DNA of 32,424 bases from Saccoglossus kowalevskii. Taxonomy: Eukaryota > Hemichordata > Enteropneusta > Harrimaniidae. The position numbers and the translations under genes are program-made. Positions 20,097 through 31,014 of the stretch are shown here, piece after piece. The notes under the pieces are model-generated. The model worked only from the letters and a program-made list of their open reading frames with translations. It was not told where the DNA came from and did no database searches. Location of the stretch: assembly GCF_000003605.2 (NCBI RefSeq), contig NW_003131445.1:9425-41848 (forward strand), read 5' to 3'. Positions within the stretch are counted from its first letter, which is position 1, and each line of letters opens with the position of its first letter.

Positions 20097-20826
20097 GGCT
20101 CATATGACATTCTGCTAATATGAGAATTTTCAAATGGATTTTAGTCAGTTTTCATACTTTATAACTGCATGGTTCGATATAATAACAACTTAGGTCAAAT
20201 AAACAAACAAATCTAGCAACTTTGGAAATGCTTTGGAGAACTTTGCACGCTGTGTTAACAGCTTGGGCCAAATAGGTGCAGACTGCAAAAACACAAAAAT
20301 GTGTCACGCGCTGGTTTTCTCAGGTTGTCACCCATGCAAGTACTACCCACGACCGATTGAACTTTACTTCCATTATCGGTCGATCATCTGACCACTCATC
20401 TATCAGGGTCATTGAAAAATCATCGTAATTGGCGGCCATTTTATGTATGGAAATGTTTAAAAATTCTACATGCTTCGATAGCCACTACGATATTCAAACG
20501 GCCTGTTATGACATATTCATTCACTTTCGCGAACTTTTAACAACTGGATTCGATAATGTAACAGAATAGGTAACATTTCCATGTAAATCTGCCTAATTTG
20601 CACAAGATTTTGACAACTTTGTAAGCACTTTGTTAATCACTTTACGCTTGGGGTAGTGGGTACAATGTGCCAACATAAATAGCTGTTTTAAACTTTTACA
20701 TAATTTTGTTCTAAATTTAAACTGCGGGGTTCTATATGAAATGACATAGGTGGAATATACACGCAAATCGACCAACTTTTCAATCGCTTTTTACATTTTT
20801 AAGATGTATTTGCACATTTTACGGCC
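20097..20826 (+). repeat. Monomer M28 (B)
   Basis: 730 bp. GCTAATATGAGAATTTTC, GGAAATGC, TTGGGCCAAAT, GTCACGCGC, CATTGAAAAATC, ACATGCTTCG, CCTGTTATG, TTACGCTTGGGGTAGTGGG and TAAACTGCGG. Confidence 0.92.
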
Positions 20827-21556
20827 GGGTCATATGACATTCTGCAAACATGAGAGGTTTCAAATGTATTTTAGTCATTTTTCATACTTTATAACTACAT
20901 GGTTCGATATAATAACAACTTAGGTCAAATAAACAAACAAATATAGCAACTTTGGAATCGCTTTGGAGAACTTTGCACGCTGTGTTAACAGCTTGGACCA
21001 AATAGGTGCAGACTGCAAAAACTCAAATTTGTGTCACCCGCTGGTTTTCTCAGGTTGTCACCCATGCAAGTACTAACCACGACCGATTGAACTTTACTTC
21101 CATTATCGATCGATCATAATGATCACTCATCTATCAGGGTCATTTAAAAATTATCGTAATTGGCAGCCATTTTATGTATGGAAATGTTTAAACATTCTAC
21201 ATCCTTCGATAGCCACTACGATATTCAAACGGCTTTTTTATGACATATTCATTCACTTTCGCGAACTTTTAACAACTGGATTCGATAATGTAACAGAATA
21301 GGTAACATTTCCATGTAAAATCTGCCAACTTTGCACAAGATTTTGACAACTTTGTAAGCACTTTGTTAATCACTTGGCGCTTGGGTAGTGGTACAATGTG
21401 CCAACATAAATAGCTGTTTTAAACTTTTACATAATTTTGTTCTAAATTTAACTGTGGGGTTCTATATGAAATGACTCAGAGGGAATATACACACAAATCC
21501 ACAAACTTTTCAATTGCTTTTTACATTTTTAAGATGTATTTGCACATTTTACTGCC
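20827..21556 (+). repeat. Monomer M29 (B)
   Basis: 730 bp. GGCCGGGTCAT edge, GCAAACATG, ATGTATTTTAG, AAATATAGC, ATCGATCGATCATAATGATC and GGCTTTTTTATG. It ends with AACTGTGGGG and GACTCAGAGGG (21450-21482). Confidence 0.92.
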
Positions 21557-22260
21557 GGCTCATATGACATTCTGCTAACATGAGAGGTTTCAAATGGATT
21601 TTAGTCATTTTTCATACTTTATAACTACATGGTTCGATATAACAACAACTTAGGTCAAATAAACAAACAAATCTAGCAACTTTGGAATCGCTTTGGAGAA
21701 CTTTGCACGCTGTGTTAACAGCTTGAACCAAATATGTGCAGACTGCAAAAACTCAAAAATGTGTCACCCACTGGTTTTCTCAGGTTGTCACCAATGCAAG
21801 TACTAACCACGACCGATTGAACTTTACTTCCATTATCGGTCGATCATCTGACCAGTCATCTATCAGGGTCATTTAAATGTTATCGTAATTGGCGTCCATT
21901 TTATGTATGGAAATGTATAAACATTCTACATCCTTCGATAGCCACTACGATATTCAAACGGCCTTTTATGACATATTCATTCACTTTCGCGAACTTTTAA
22001 CTACTGGATCCGATAATGTAACAGAATAGGTAACATTTCCATGTAAATCTGCCAACTTTGCACAAGATTCTGACAACTTTGTAAGCACTTTGTTAGTTAC
22101 TTTGCGCTTGGGTATTGGTACAATGTGCCAACATAAATAGCTGTTTTAGACTTTTACATAAGTTTGTTCTAAATTTAACTGCGGGGTTCTATATGAAATG
22201 ACTTAGAGGGAATATACACGCAAATAAACACACTTTTCAATCGCTTTTAACATTTTTCAA
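21450..22260 (+). repeat. Partial match to M23-M24, six monomers away
   Basis: AACTGTGGGG followed by GACTCAGAGGG at about 21450-21482 matches 17082-17113. TTAACTACTGG near 22000 and AAATAAACACAC at 22222 match 17628 and 17851. The offset of 4369-4371 bp equals six units. Intervening variants such as CCACGGG are absent here. Confidence 0.65.
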
Positions 22261-22284
22261 GATGTATTTGCACATTTTACGGCC
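21557..22284 (+). repeat. Monomer M30 (B)
   Basis: 728 bp. ACTGCCGG edge, GCTTGAACC, AATATGTGC, CCAATGCAAG, GACCAGTCA, TTTAAATGTTATCG and GGCGTCC (21891, shared with M0), TTAACTACTGGATCC, GATTCTGAC and AAATAAACACAC. Confidence 0.92.
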
Positions 22285-23011
22285 GGCTCATATGACATTC
22301 TGCTAACATGAGAGGTTTCAAATGGATTTTAGTCATTTTTCATACTTTATAACTACACGGTTCGATATAACAACAACTTAGGTCAAATAAACAAACAAAT
22401 CTAGCAACTTTGCAATCGCTTTGGAGAACTTTGCACGCTGTGTTAACAGCTTGGACCAAATAGGTGCAGACTGCAAAAACTCAAAAATGTGTCACCCGCT
22501 GGTTTTCTCAGGTTGTCACCCATGCATGTACTAACCACGACCGATTGAACTTTGCTTCCATTATCGATCGATCATCTGACCACTCATATATCAGGGTCAT
22601 TTAAAAATTATCGTAATTGGCAGCCATTTTATGTATGGAAATGTTTAAACATTCTACATCCTTCGATAGCCACTACGATATTCAAACGGCCTTTTATGAC
22701 ATATTCATTCACTTTCGCGAACGTTTAACAACTGGATTCGATAATGTAACAGAATAGGTAACATTTCCATGTATATCTGCCAAATTTGCACAAAATTTTG
22801 ACAACTTTGTAAGCACTTTGTTAATCACTTTGCGCTTGGGTAGTGGTACAATGTGCCAACATAAATAGCTGTTTTAAACTTTTACATAATTTTGTTCTAA
22901 ATTTAACTGCGGGGTTCTATATGAAATGACTTAGGGAGAATATACACACAAATCCACCAACTTTTCAACCGCTTTTAACATATTTAAGATGTATTTGCGC
23001 ATTTTACGGCC
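22285..23011 (+). repeat. Monomer M31 (B)
   Basis: 727 bp. CTACACGGTTCG, TTTGCAATCGC, GCATGTAC, TTATCGATCG, CATATATCAGG, GAACGTTTAAC and GTATATCTGC at 22771. Confidence 0.92.
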
Positions 23012-23738
23012 GGCTCATATGACATTCTGCTAACATGAGAGGTTTCAAAAGGATTTTATTCATTTTTCATACTTTATAACTACACGGTTCGATATAACAA
23101 CAACTTAGGTCAAATAAACAAACAAATCTAGCAACTTTGCAATCGCTTTGGAGAACTTTGCACGCTGTGTTAACAGCTTGGACCAAATAGGTGCAGACTG
23201 CAAAAACTCAAAAATGTGTCACCCGCTGGTTTTCTCAGGTTGTCACCCATGCATGTACTAACCACGACCGATTGAACTTTTCTTCCATTATCGGTCGATC
23301 ATCTGACCACTCATATATCAGGGTCATTTAAAAATTATCGTAATTGGCAGCCATTTTATGTATTGAAATGTTTAAACATTCTACATCCTTCGATAGCCAC
23401 TACGATATTCAAACGGCCTTTTATGACATATTCATTCACTTTCGCGAACGTTTAACAACTGGATTCGATAATGTAACAGAATAGGTAACATTTCCATGTA
23501 TATCTGCCAAATTTGCACACAATTTTGACAACTTTGTAAGCACTTTGTTAATCACTTTGCGCTTGGGTAGTGGTACAATGTGCCAACATAAATAGCTGTT
23601 TTAAACTTTTACATAATTTTGTTCTAAATTTAACTGCGGGGTTCTATATGAAATGACATAGGGAGAATATACAGGCAAATCCACCAACTTTTCAACTGCT
23701 TTTAACATATTTAAGATGTATTTGCGCATTTTACGGCC
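23012..23738 (+). repeat. Monomer M32 (B)
   Basis: 727 bp. CAAAAGGATTTTATTC, GCATGTAC, AACTTTTCTTCC, GTATTGAAATG, GAACGTTTAAC, GTATATCTGC at 23498 and TACAGGCAAATC. Confidence 0.92.
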
Positions 23739-24467
23739 GGCTCATATGACATTCTGCTAACATGAGAGGTTTCAAATGGATTTTAGTCATTTTTCATACT
23801 TTATAACTACACGGTTCGATATAACAACAACTTAGGTCAAATAAACAAACAAATCTAGCAACTTTGCAATCGCTTTGGAGAACTTTGCACGCTGTGTTAA
23901 CAGCTTGGACCAAATAGGTGCAGACTGCAAAAACTCAAAAATGTGTCACCCGCTGGTTTTCTAAGGTTGTCACCCATGCATGTACTAACCACGACCGATT
24001 GAACTTTGCTTCCATTATCGGTCGATCATCTGATCACTCATCTATCAGGGTCATTTAAAAATTATCGTAATTGGCAGCCATTTTATGTATGGAAATGTTT
24101 AAACATTCTACATCCTTCGATAGCCACTACGATAATCAAACGGCCTTTTATGACATATTCATTCACTTTCGCGAACTTTTAACAACTGGATTCGATAATG
24201 TAACAGAATAGGTAACATTTCCATGTATATCTGCCAAATTTGCACAAAATTTGACAACTTTGTAAGCACTTGTTAATCACTTTGCGCTTGGGTAGTGAGT
24301 GGTACAATGTGCCAACATAAATAGCTGTTTTAAACTTTTACATAATTTTGTTCTAAATTTAACTGCGGGATTCTATATGAAATGACTTAGGGAGAATATA
24401 CACGCAAATCCACCAACTTTTCAATCGCTTTTAACATTTTTAAGATGTATTTGCGCATTTTACGGCC
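23739..24467 (+). repeat. Monomer M33 (B)
   Basis: 729 bp. CTAAGGTTGTC, GATAATCAAACGG, AAAATTTGACAAC, CACTTGTTAATC and a 4-bp tandem duplication giving GTAGTGAGTGGTAC near 24294-24301. GTATATCTGC at 24225. Confidence 0.92.
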
Positions 24468-25193
24468 GGTTCATATGACATTCTGCTAACATGAGAGGTT
24501 TCAAATGGATTTTAGTCATTTTTCATACTTTATAACTACATGGTTCGATAAAACAACAACTTAGGACAAATAAACAAACAAATCTAGCAACTTTGGAATC
24601 GCTTTGGAGAACTTTGCACGCTGTGTTAACAACTTGGACCAAATAGGTGCAGACTGCAAAAACTCAAAATTGTGTCACCCGCTGGTTTTTTCAGGTTGTC
24701 ACCCTTGCAAGTACTAACCACGACCGATTGAACTTTACTTCCATTATCGATCGATCATCTGACCACTCATCTATCAGTGTCATTTAAACATTATCGTAAT
24801 TGGCAGCCATTTTATGTATGGAAATGTTTAAAAATTCTACATCCTTCGAGAGCCACTACGATATTCAAACGGCCTTTTATGACATATTCATTCACTTTCG
24901 CGAACTTTTAACAACTGGATTCGATAATGTAACAGAATAGGTAACATTTCCATGTAAATCTGCCAACTTTGCACAAGCTTTTCACAACTTTGTAAGCACA
25001 TTTTTAATCACTTTGCGCTTGGGTAGTGGTACAATGTGCCAACATAAATAGCTGTTTTAGTCTTTTCATAATTTTGTTCTAATTTTAACTGCGGGGTTCT
25101 ATAAGAAATGACTTAGAGGGAATATACACACAAATTCACCAACTTTTCAATCGCTTTTAACATTTTTAAGATGTATTTGCACATTTTACGGCC
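24468..25193 (+). repeat. Monomer M34 (B)
   Basis: 726 bp. GGTTCATATG, GATAAAACAAC, CCCTTGCAAG, CAGTGTCATTTAAAC, GAGAGCC, GCACATTTTTAATC, TCTTTTCATAATT and TATAAGAAATG. Partner of M22; M35 repeats its CAGTGTCAT and GAGAGCC variants. Confidence 0.92.
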
Positions 25194-25920
25194 GGCTCAT
25201 GTGACATTCTGCTAACATGAGAGGTTTCAAATGGATTTAATCATTTTTCAAACTTTATAACTGCATGGTTCGATATAACAACAACTTAGGACAAATAAAC
25301 AAACAAATCTAGCAACGTTGGAATCGCTTTGGAGAACTTTGCACGCTGTGTTAACAGCTTGGACCAAATAGGTGCAGACTGCAAAAACTCAAAATTGTGT
25401 CACCCGCTGGTTTTTTTCAGGTTGCCACCCATGCAAGTACTAACCACGACCGATTGAACTTTACTTCCATTATCGGCCCATCATCTGACCACTCATCTAT
25501 CAGTGTCATTTAAACATTATCGTAATTGGCAGCCATTTTATGTATGGAAATGTTTAAAAATTCTACATCCTTCGAGAGCCACTACGATATTCAAACGGCC
25601 TTTTATGACATATTCATTCACTTTCGCGAACTTTTAACAACTGGATTCGATAATGTTACAGAATAGGTAACATTTCCATGTAAATCTGCCAACTTTGCAC
25701 AAGCTTTTCACAACTTTGTAAGCACTTTTTTAATCACTTTGCGCTTGGGTAGTGTTACAAAGTGCCCACATAAATAGCTGTCTTAGAAATTCACATAATT
25801 ATGTTTAAATTGAACTGCGGGTTTCTATATGAAATGCCTTAGAGGGAATATACACACAAATCCACAAATCTTATCAATCGCTTTATACATTTATTAGAAG
25901 TATTTGCACATTTTACTGCC
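25194..25920 (+). repeat. Monomer M35 (B, extra copy)
   Basis: 727 bp. ATGGATTTAATC, TTTTCAAAC, CAACGTTGG, GGTTTTTTTCAGGTTGCC, CGGCCCATC, CAGTGTCAT and ATGTTACAG. From about 25755 it becomes strongly diverged. Confidence 0.92.
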
Positions 25921-26095
25921 GGCTCATATGACATTGTGTTAACAGGAGAGGATTCAAATGGATTTTAGTCATTTATTATGCATTATAAATACATGGTTTG
26001 ATATAACAACAACTTAGGTCAAATAATCAAACAAATGTAGCAACTTTGGATTCGCTTAGGAGAACTCGGCCCGCTGTGGTAAAAGCTTGGGCCAA
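25755..26095 (+). repeat. Strongly diverged B segment (M35/M36)
   Basis: About 340 bp carry some 30 or more differences from the neighbouring units, roughly 10% against 1-3% nearby: GTGTTACAAAG, TCTTAGAAATTCAC, ATCTTATCAATC, ATTATTAGAAG, GTGTTAACAGGAG, TTATTATGCATTATAAATAC and CTCGGCCCGCTGTGGTAAAAG. Both edges are abrupt and the register is unchanged. It may be an old copy that escaped homogenisation. Confidence 0.7.
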
Positions 26096-26647
26096 ATAGG
26101 TGCAGACTGCAAAAACTCAAAAAAGTGTCACCCGCTGGTTTTTTCAGGTTGTCACCCATGCATGTAATAACCACGACCGATTGAACTTTACTTCCATTAT
26201 CGGTCGATCATCTGACCACTAATCTATCAGGGTCATTTAAAAAGAATCGTAATTGGCAGCCATTTTATGTATGGAAATGTTTAAACATTCTACATCCTTC
26301 GATAGCCACTACGATATTCAAACGGCTTTTTATGACATATTCATTCACTTTCGCGAACTTTTAACAACTGGATTCGATAATGTAACAGAATAGGTAACAT
26401 TTCCATGTAAATCTGCCAACTTTGCACAAGCTTTTCACATCTTTGTAAGCACTTGTTTAATCACTTTGCGCTTGGGTAGTGGTACAATGTGCCAACATAA
26501 ATAGCTGTTTTAAACTTTTACATAATTTTGTTCTAAATTTAACTGCGGGGTTCTATATGAAATGACATAGGGGGAATATACACGCAAATTCACCAACTTT
26601 TCAATCGCTTTTTACATTTTTAAGATGTATTTGCACATTTTACGGCC
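25921..26647 (+). repeat. Monomer M36 (B)
   Basis: 727 bp. Diverged to about 26095; then typical B with AAAAAGAATCG (26237) and CACTTGTTTAATC, as in M15-M17, but keeping GAATAGGTAAC. Confidence 0.9.
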
Positions 26648-27375
26648 GGCTCATATGGAATTCTGCTAACATGAGAGGTTTCAAATGGATTTTAGTCATT
26701 TTTCATACTTTATAACTACATGGTTCGATATAACAACAACTTAGGTCAAATAAAAAAACAAATCTAGCAACTTTGGAATCGCTTTGGAGAACTTTGCACG
26801 CTGTGTTAACAGCTTGGACCAAATAGGTGCAGACTGCAAAAACTCAAAAATGTGTCACCCGCTGGTTTTCTCAGGTTGTCACCCATGCAAGTACTAACCA
26901 CGACCGATTGAACTTTACTTCCATTATCGGTCGATCATCTTACCACTCATCTATCAGGGTCATTTAAAAATTATCGTAATTGGCAGCCATTTTATGTATG
27001 GAAATGTTTAAACATTCTACATCCTTCGATAGCCACTACGATATTCAAACGGCCTTTTATGACATATTCATTCACTTTTGCGAACTTTTAACTACTGGAT
27101 TCGATAATGTAACAGAATAAGTAACATTTCCATGTAAATCTGCCAAATTTCCACGGGATTTTGACAACTTTGTAAGCACTTTGTTAGTCACTTTGCGCTT
27201 GGGTAGAGGTACAATGTGCCTACATAAATAGCTGTTTTAGACTTTTACATAATTTTGTTCTAAATTTTACTGCGGGGTTCTTTATGAAATGACTTAGAGG
27301 GAATATACACGCAAATAAACACACTTTTCAATCGCTTTTTACATTTTTTAAGATTTATTTGCACATTTTATGGCC
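26648..27375 (+). repeat. Monomer M37 (B)
   Basis: 728 bp. CATATGGAATTC, AATAAAAAAAC, ATCTTACCAC, TTTGCGAA in place of the palindrome, TTAACTACTGG, GAATAAGTAAC, CCACGGG, GGTAGAGG and AAATAAACACAC. Partner of M24. Confidence 0.92.
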
Positions 27376-27560
27376 GGCTCATATGACATTCTGCTAACAT
27401 GAGAGGTTTCAAATGGATTTTAGTCATTTTTCATACTTTATAACTGCATGGTTCGATATAACAACAGCTTAGTCAAATAAACAAACACATCTAGCAACTT
27501 AGAATCGCTTTGGAGAACTTTGCACGCTGTGTTAACAGATTGGACCAAATAGGTGCAGAC
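26890..27560 (+). repeat. Segment duplicated 13 monomers away, copy 2 (M37-M38)
   Basis: Partner of about 17430-18110, with ATCATCTTACCA at 26934, CCACGGGATTTTG near 27151, GGTAGAGG, GCCTACAT, AAATAAACACAC at 27313, AACACATCTAGC and GTTAACAGATTG. The offset is 13 units where the upstream segment has 12. The extra unit is explained by M35, which repeats the CAGTGTCAT variant of M34. Confidence 0.8.
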
Positions 27561-28100
27561 TGCAAAAACTCAAAAATGTGTCACCCGCTGGTTTTCTCAG
27601 GTTGTCACCCCATGCAAGTACTACCCACGACCGATTGAACTTTACTTCCATTATCGGTCGATCATCTGACCACTCATCTATCAGGGTTATTTAAAAATCA
27701 TCGTAATTGGCGGCCATTTTGTGTATGGAAATGTTTAAAAATTCTACCCCCTTCGATAGCCACTACGATATTCAAACGGCCTTTTGTGACATATTCATTC
27801 ACTTTCGCGAACTTTTAACAACTGGATTCGATAATGTAACATAATATGTAACATTTCCATGTAAATCTGCCAAATTTGCACAAGATTTTGACAACTTTGT
27901 AAGCACTTGGTTAATCACTTGCGCTTGGGTAGTGGTACAATGTGCCAACATTAATAGCTGTTTTAAACTTTTACATAATTTTGTGGTAAATTTAACTGCG
28001 GGGTTCTATATGAAATGACATAGGGGGAATATACACGCAACTCCACCAACTTTTCAATCACTTTTTACATTTTTAAGATGTATTTGCTCATTTCACGGCC
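27376..28100 (+). repeat. Monomer M38 (B)
   Basis: 725 bp. ATGGCCGG edge, AACAGCTTAGTC, AACTTAGAATCG, CACCCCATG, CATTTTGTGTATGG, CTACCCCCTTCG, ACATAATATG, CACTTGGTTAATC and AACATTAATAGC. Confidence 0.92.
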
Positions 28101-28831
28101 GGCTCATATGACATTCTGCTAACATGAGAGGTTTCAAATGGATTTCAGTCATTTTTCATACTTTATAACTGCATGGTTCGATATAACGACAACTTAGGTC
28201 AAATAAACAAACAAATCTAGCAACTTTGGAATCGCTTTGGAGAACTTTGCACGCTGTGTTAACAGCTTGGACCAATGAGGTGCAGACTGCAAAAATTCAA
28301 AAATGTGTCACCAGCTGGTTTGCTCAGGTTGTCACCCATGCAAGTGCTACCCACGACCGATTGAACTTTACTTCCATTATCGGTCGATCATCTGACCACT
28401 CATCTATCAGGGTTATTTAAAAATCATCGTAATTGGCGGCCATTTTATGTATGGAAATGTTTAAAAATTCTACATCCTTCGATAGCCACTACGATATTCA
28501 AACGGCCTTTTATGACATATTCATTCACTTTCGCGAACTTTTAACAACTGGATTCGATAATGTAACAGAATAGGTAACATTTCCGTGTAAATCTGCCAAA
28601 TTTGCTCAAGATTTTGACAACTTTGTAAGCACTTGGTTAATCACTTTGCGCTTGGGTAGTGGTACAAAAGTGCCAACATAAATAGCTGTTTTGGACTTTT
28701 ACATAATTTTGTTTTTAAATTTAACTGCGGGGTTTTTACATGAAATGACTTAGGGGGAATATAAACGCAAATCCACCAACTTTTCAATCGCTTTTAACAT
28801 TTTCAGTATGTGTTTTGTTCATTTTACGGCC
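28101..28831 (+). repeat. Monomer M39 (B to A)
   Basis: 731 bp. CGACAACTTAGG, GACCAATGAGG (usual TAG replaced), GGTTTGCTCAGG, GTGCTACCC, TTCCGTGTAAAT and CACTTGGTTAATC. Type A begins at about 28690-28760 (TTTTTACATG, TATAAACGC). Confidence 0.92.
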
Positions 28832-29558
28832 GGCTCATATGACAGTCTGTTAAACATGGAAGGTTTCAAATGAATTTTAGTCATTTTTCATACTTTATAA
28901 CTGCACGGTTCGATATAACAACAACTTAGGTGAATTAAACAAACAAATCTAACAACTTTGGAAACGCTTTGGAGAACTTTGCACGCTGTTTTAACAGCTT
29001 GGACAAAATAGGTGCAGACGGCAAAAACTCAAAAAAAGTGTCACCCGCTGGTTTTCTCAGGTTGTCTCCCATGCAAATACTAACCACGACCGATTGATCT
29101 TTACTTCTATTATTGGTCGATCACCTGACCACTCATCTATCAGGGTGGTTTAAAAATTATTGTTATTGGCGGCCATGTAATTGATGGAAATGTTTAAAAA
29201 TTCTACTTCCTTCGAGGGCCACTGCGATATTCAAAGGGCCTTTAATAACATATTCATTCACTTTCGCGAACTTTTAACAACGGGACTCGATAATGTAACA
29301 GAATAGGTAACATTTCCATGCAAATCTACCAACTTTGCACAAGCTTTTCACAACTTTGTAAGCACTTTGTTAATCACTTGAGCTTGGGTAGTGGTACAAA
29401 GTGCCAACATAAATAGCTGTTTTTGACTTTACATAATTTGTCTAAATTTAACTGCGGGGTTCTACATGAAATGAGTTAGGGGGAATATAAACGCAAAATC
29501 CACCAACTTTTCATTCGCTTTTAACATTTTCAGTATGTGTTTGTTCATTTTACGTCCG
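28832..29558 (+). repeat. Monomer M40 (A island)
   Basis: 727 bp. CTGTTAAACATGG, GCACGGTTCG, GTGAATTAAAC as in M5, CTAACAAC, GGGTGGTTTAAA, CAACGGGACTCG, CACTTGAGC, CATAATTTGTC and GAGTTAGGGGG. Confidence 0.92.
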
Positions 29559-30286
29559 GGCTCATATGACAGTCTGCTAACATGGAAGGTTTCAAATGAA
29601 TTTTAGTCATGTTTCATACTGTATAACTGCATGGTTCGATATATCAACAACTTAGGTCAAATAAACAAACAAATCTAGTAACTTTGGAAACGCTTTGGAG
29701 AACTTTGCACGCTGTTTTAACAGCATGGACCAAATAGGTGCAGACGGCAAAAACTCAAAAAAAGTGTCAACCGCTGGTTTACTCAAGTTGTCTCCCATGC
29801 AAATACTAACCACGACCGATTGATCTTTACTTCTATTATTGATCGATCACCTGACCACTCATCTATCAGGGTCGTTTAAAAATTATTGTTATTGGCGGCC
29901 ATGTAATTGATGGAAATGTTTAAAAATTCTAAATCCTTCGAGGGCCACTGCGATATTCAAAGGGCCTTTAATAACATATTCATTCATTTTCGCGAACTTT
30001 TAACAACTGGTCTCGATAATGTAACAGAATAGGTAACATTTCCATGCAAATCTACCAACTTTGCACAAGCTTTCAACAACTTTGTAAGCACTTTGTTTAT
30101 CACTTTGAGCTTGGGTAGTGGTACAAAGTGCCAACATAAATAGCTGTTTTTGACTTTTACATAATTTTGTTCTAAATTTAACTGCGGGGTTCTACATGAA
30201 ATGACATCGGGGGAATATAAACGCAAATCCACCAACTTTTCAATCGCTTTTAACATTTTCAGTATGTGTTTGTTCATTTTACGTCC
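29559..30286 (+). repeat. Monomer M41 (A island)
   Basis: 728 bp. ACGTCCGGGCTC, GTTTCATACTG, GATATATCAAC and CTAGTAAC as in M4, M9 and M11, GGTTTACTCAAG, ATTGATCGATC, CTGGTCTCG, GCTTTCAAC and GACATCGGGGG. Confidence 0.92.
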
Positions 30287-31014
30287 GGCTCATATGACAG
30301 TCTGCTAACATGGGAGGTTTCAAATGAATTTTAGTCATTTTTCATACTTGATAACTGCATGGTTCGATATAACAACAACTTAGGTCAAATAAACAAACAA
30401 ATCTAGCAACTTTGGAATCGATTTGGAGAACTTTGCACGCTGTGTTAACAGTTTGGACCAAATAGGTGCAGACTGCAAAAACTCCAAAAAAGTGTCACTC
30501 GCTGGTTTTCTCAGGTTGTCACCCAGGCAAGTACTAATTACGACTGACTGAACTTTACTTCCATTATCGGTCGATCATCTGACCACTCAACTATCAGGGT
30601 CATTTAAAAATTATCGTAATTGGCGGCCATTTTATGTATGGAAATGATTAAAAATTCTACATCCTTTGATAGCCAGTACGATATTCAAACGGCCTTTTAT
30701 GACATATTCATTCACTTTCGCGAACTTTTAACAACTGGATTCGATAACGTAACAGAATAGGTAACATTTCCATGTAAATCTGCCAAATTTGCACAAGATT
30801 TTGACAACTTTGTAAGCACTTTGTTAATCATTTTGCGCTTGGGTAGTGGTACAATGTGCCAAAATAAATAGCTGTTTTAAACTTTTACATAATTTTGTTG
30901 TAAATTTAACTGCGGGGATCTATATGAAATGACATAGGGGGAATATACACGTAAATCCACCAACTTTTCAATCACTTTTTACATTTTTAAGATGTATTTG
31001 CACATTTTACGGCC
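30287..31014 (+). repeat. Monomer M42 (A to B)
   Basis: 728 bp. A to about 30313, CATGGGAGG, then B by 30430 (GGAATCGATTTGG, GTGTTAACAGTTTGG). Private: CACCCAGGCAAG, ATTACGACTGACTG, CTCAACTATC and GAAATGATTAAAAA. Confidence 0.92.

Larger units (their letters stand above)
18640..21556 (+). repeat. Local four-monomer B family (M26-M29)
   Basis: Four successive units carry GATATAATAACAAC where the rest of the array has GATATAACAACAAC. They or the units just before them share AAATCGACC (AAATCGAG in one) and a TTTGTGAATC variant. This indicates local spread of one variant among adjacent copies. Confidence 0.75.
22590..25180 (+). repeat. Segment duplicated 12 monomers away, copy 2 (M31-M34)
   Basis: This is the partner of about 13860-16450. 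The same ordered series of variants occurs: three units with GTATATCTGC, then one with CAGTGTCAT at 24775, GAGAGCC, GTTTTAGTC at 25053 and TCTATAAGAAATG. Copy 2 also has CTACACGG, CATGCATGTAC and GAACGTTTAAC, which copy 1 lacks, so the copies have diverged since. Confidence 0.8.
10560..28700 (+). repeat. Type B block, about 25 monomers
   Basis: Units share GACATTCTGC, CATGAGAGG, GTGTTAAC, CAGACTGC, GTCACCC, TTATCGGTCGATCATC, GCAGCCATTTTATG, GATAGCCACTACG, AAACGGCC, GGATTCG, AGATTTTGAC and AAGATGTATTTGCAC. Several local families and long-range duplications sit inside it and are listed separately. Confidence 0.85.
28700..30400 (+). repeat. Type A island inside type B
   Basis: About 1.7 kb (roughly 2.3 monomers: the end of M39, M40, M41 and the start of M42) switches to A diagnostics: TATAAACGC, GACAGTCTG, GGAAACGC, CATGTAATTGATGG and GGACTCG. 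The left switch lies between about 28690 and 28760. The right switch lies between about 30313 (CATGGGAGG, C-like) and 30430 (GTGTTAAC, B). The monomer register is kept across both edges. Confidence 0.85.

Noticed and set aside
29984-30277. 97-codon minus-strand frame, the longest in the window
   Set aside because: It is the reverse strand of M41 and its relatives in other units are broken by stops and indels. No motif, signal sequence or composition suggests a protein.
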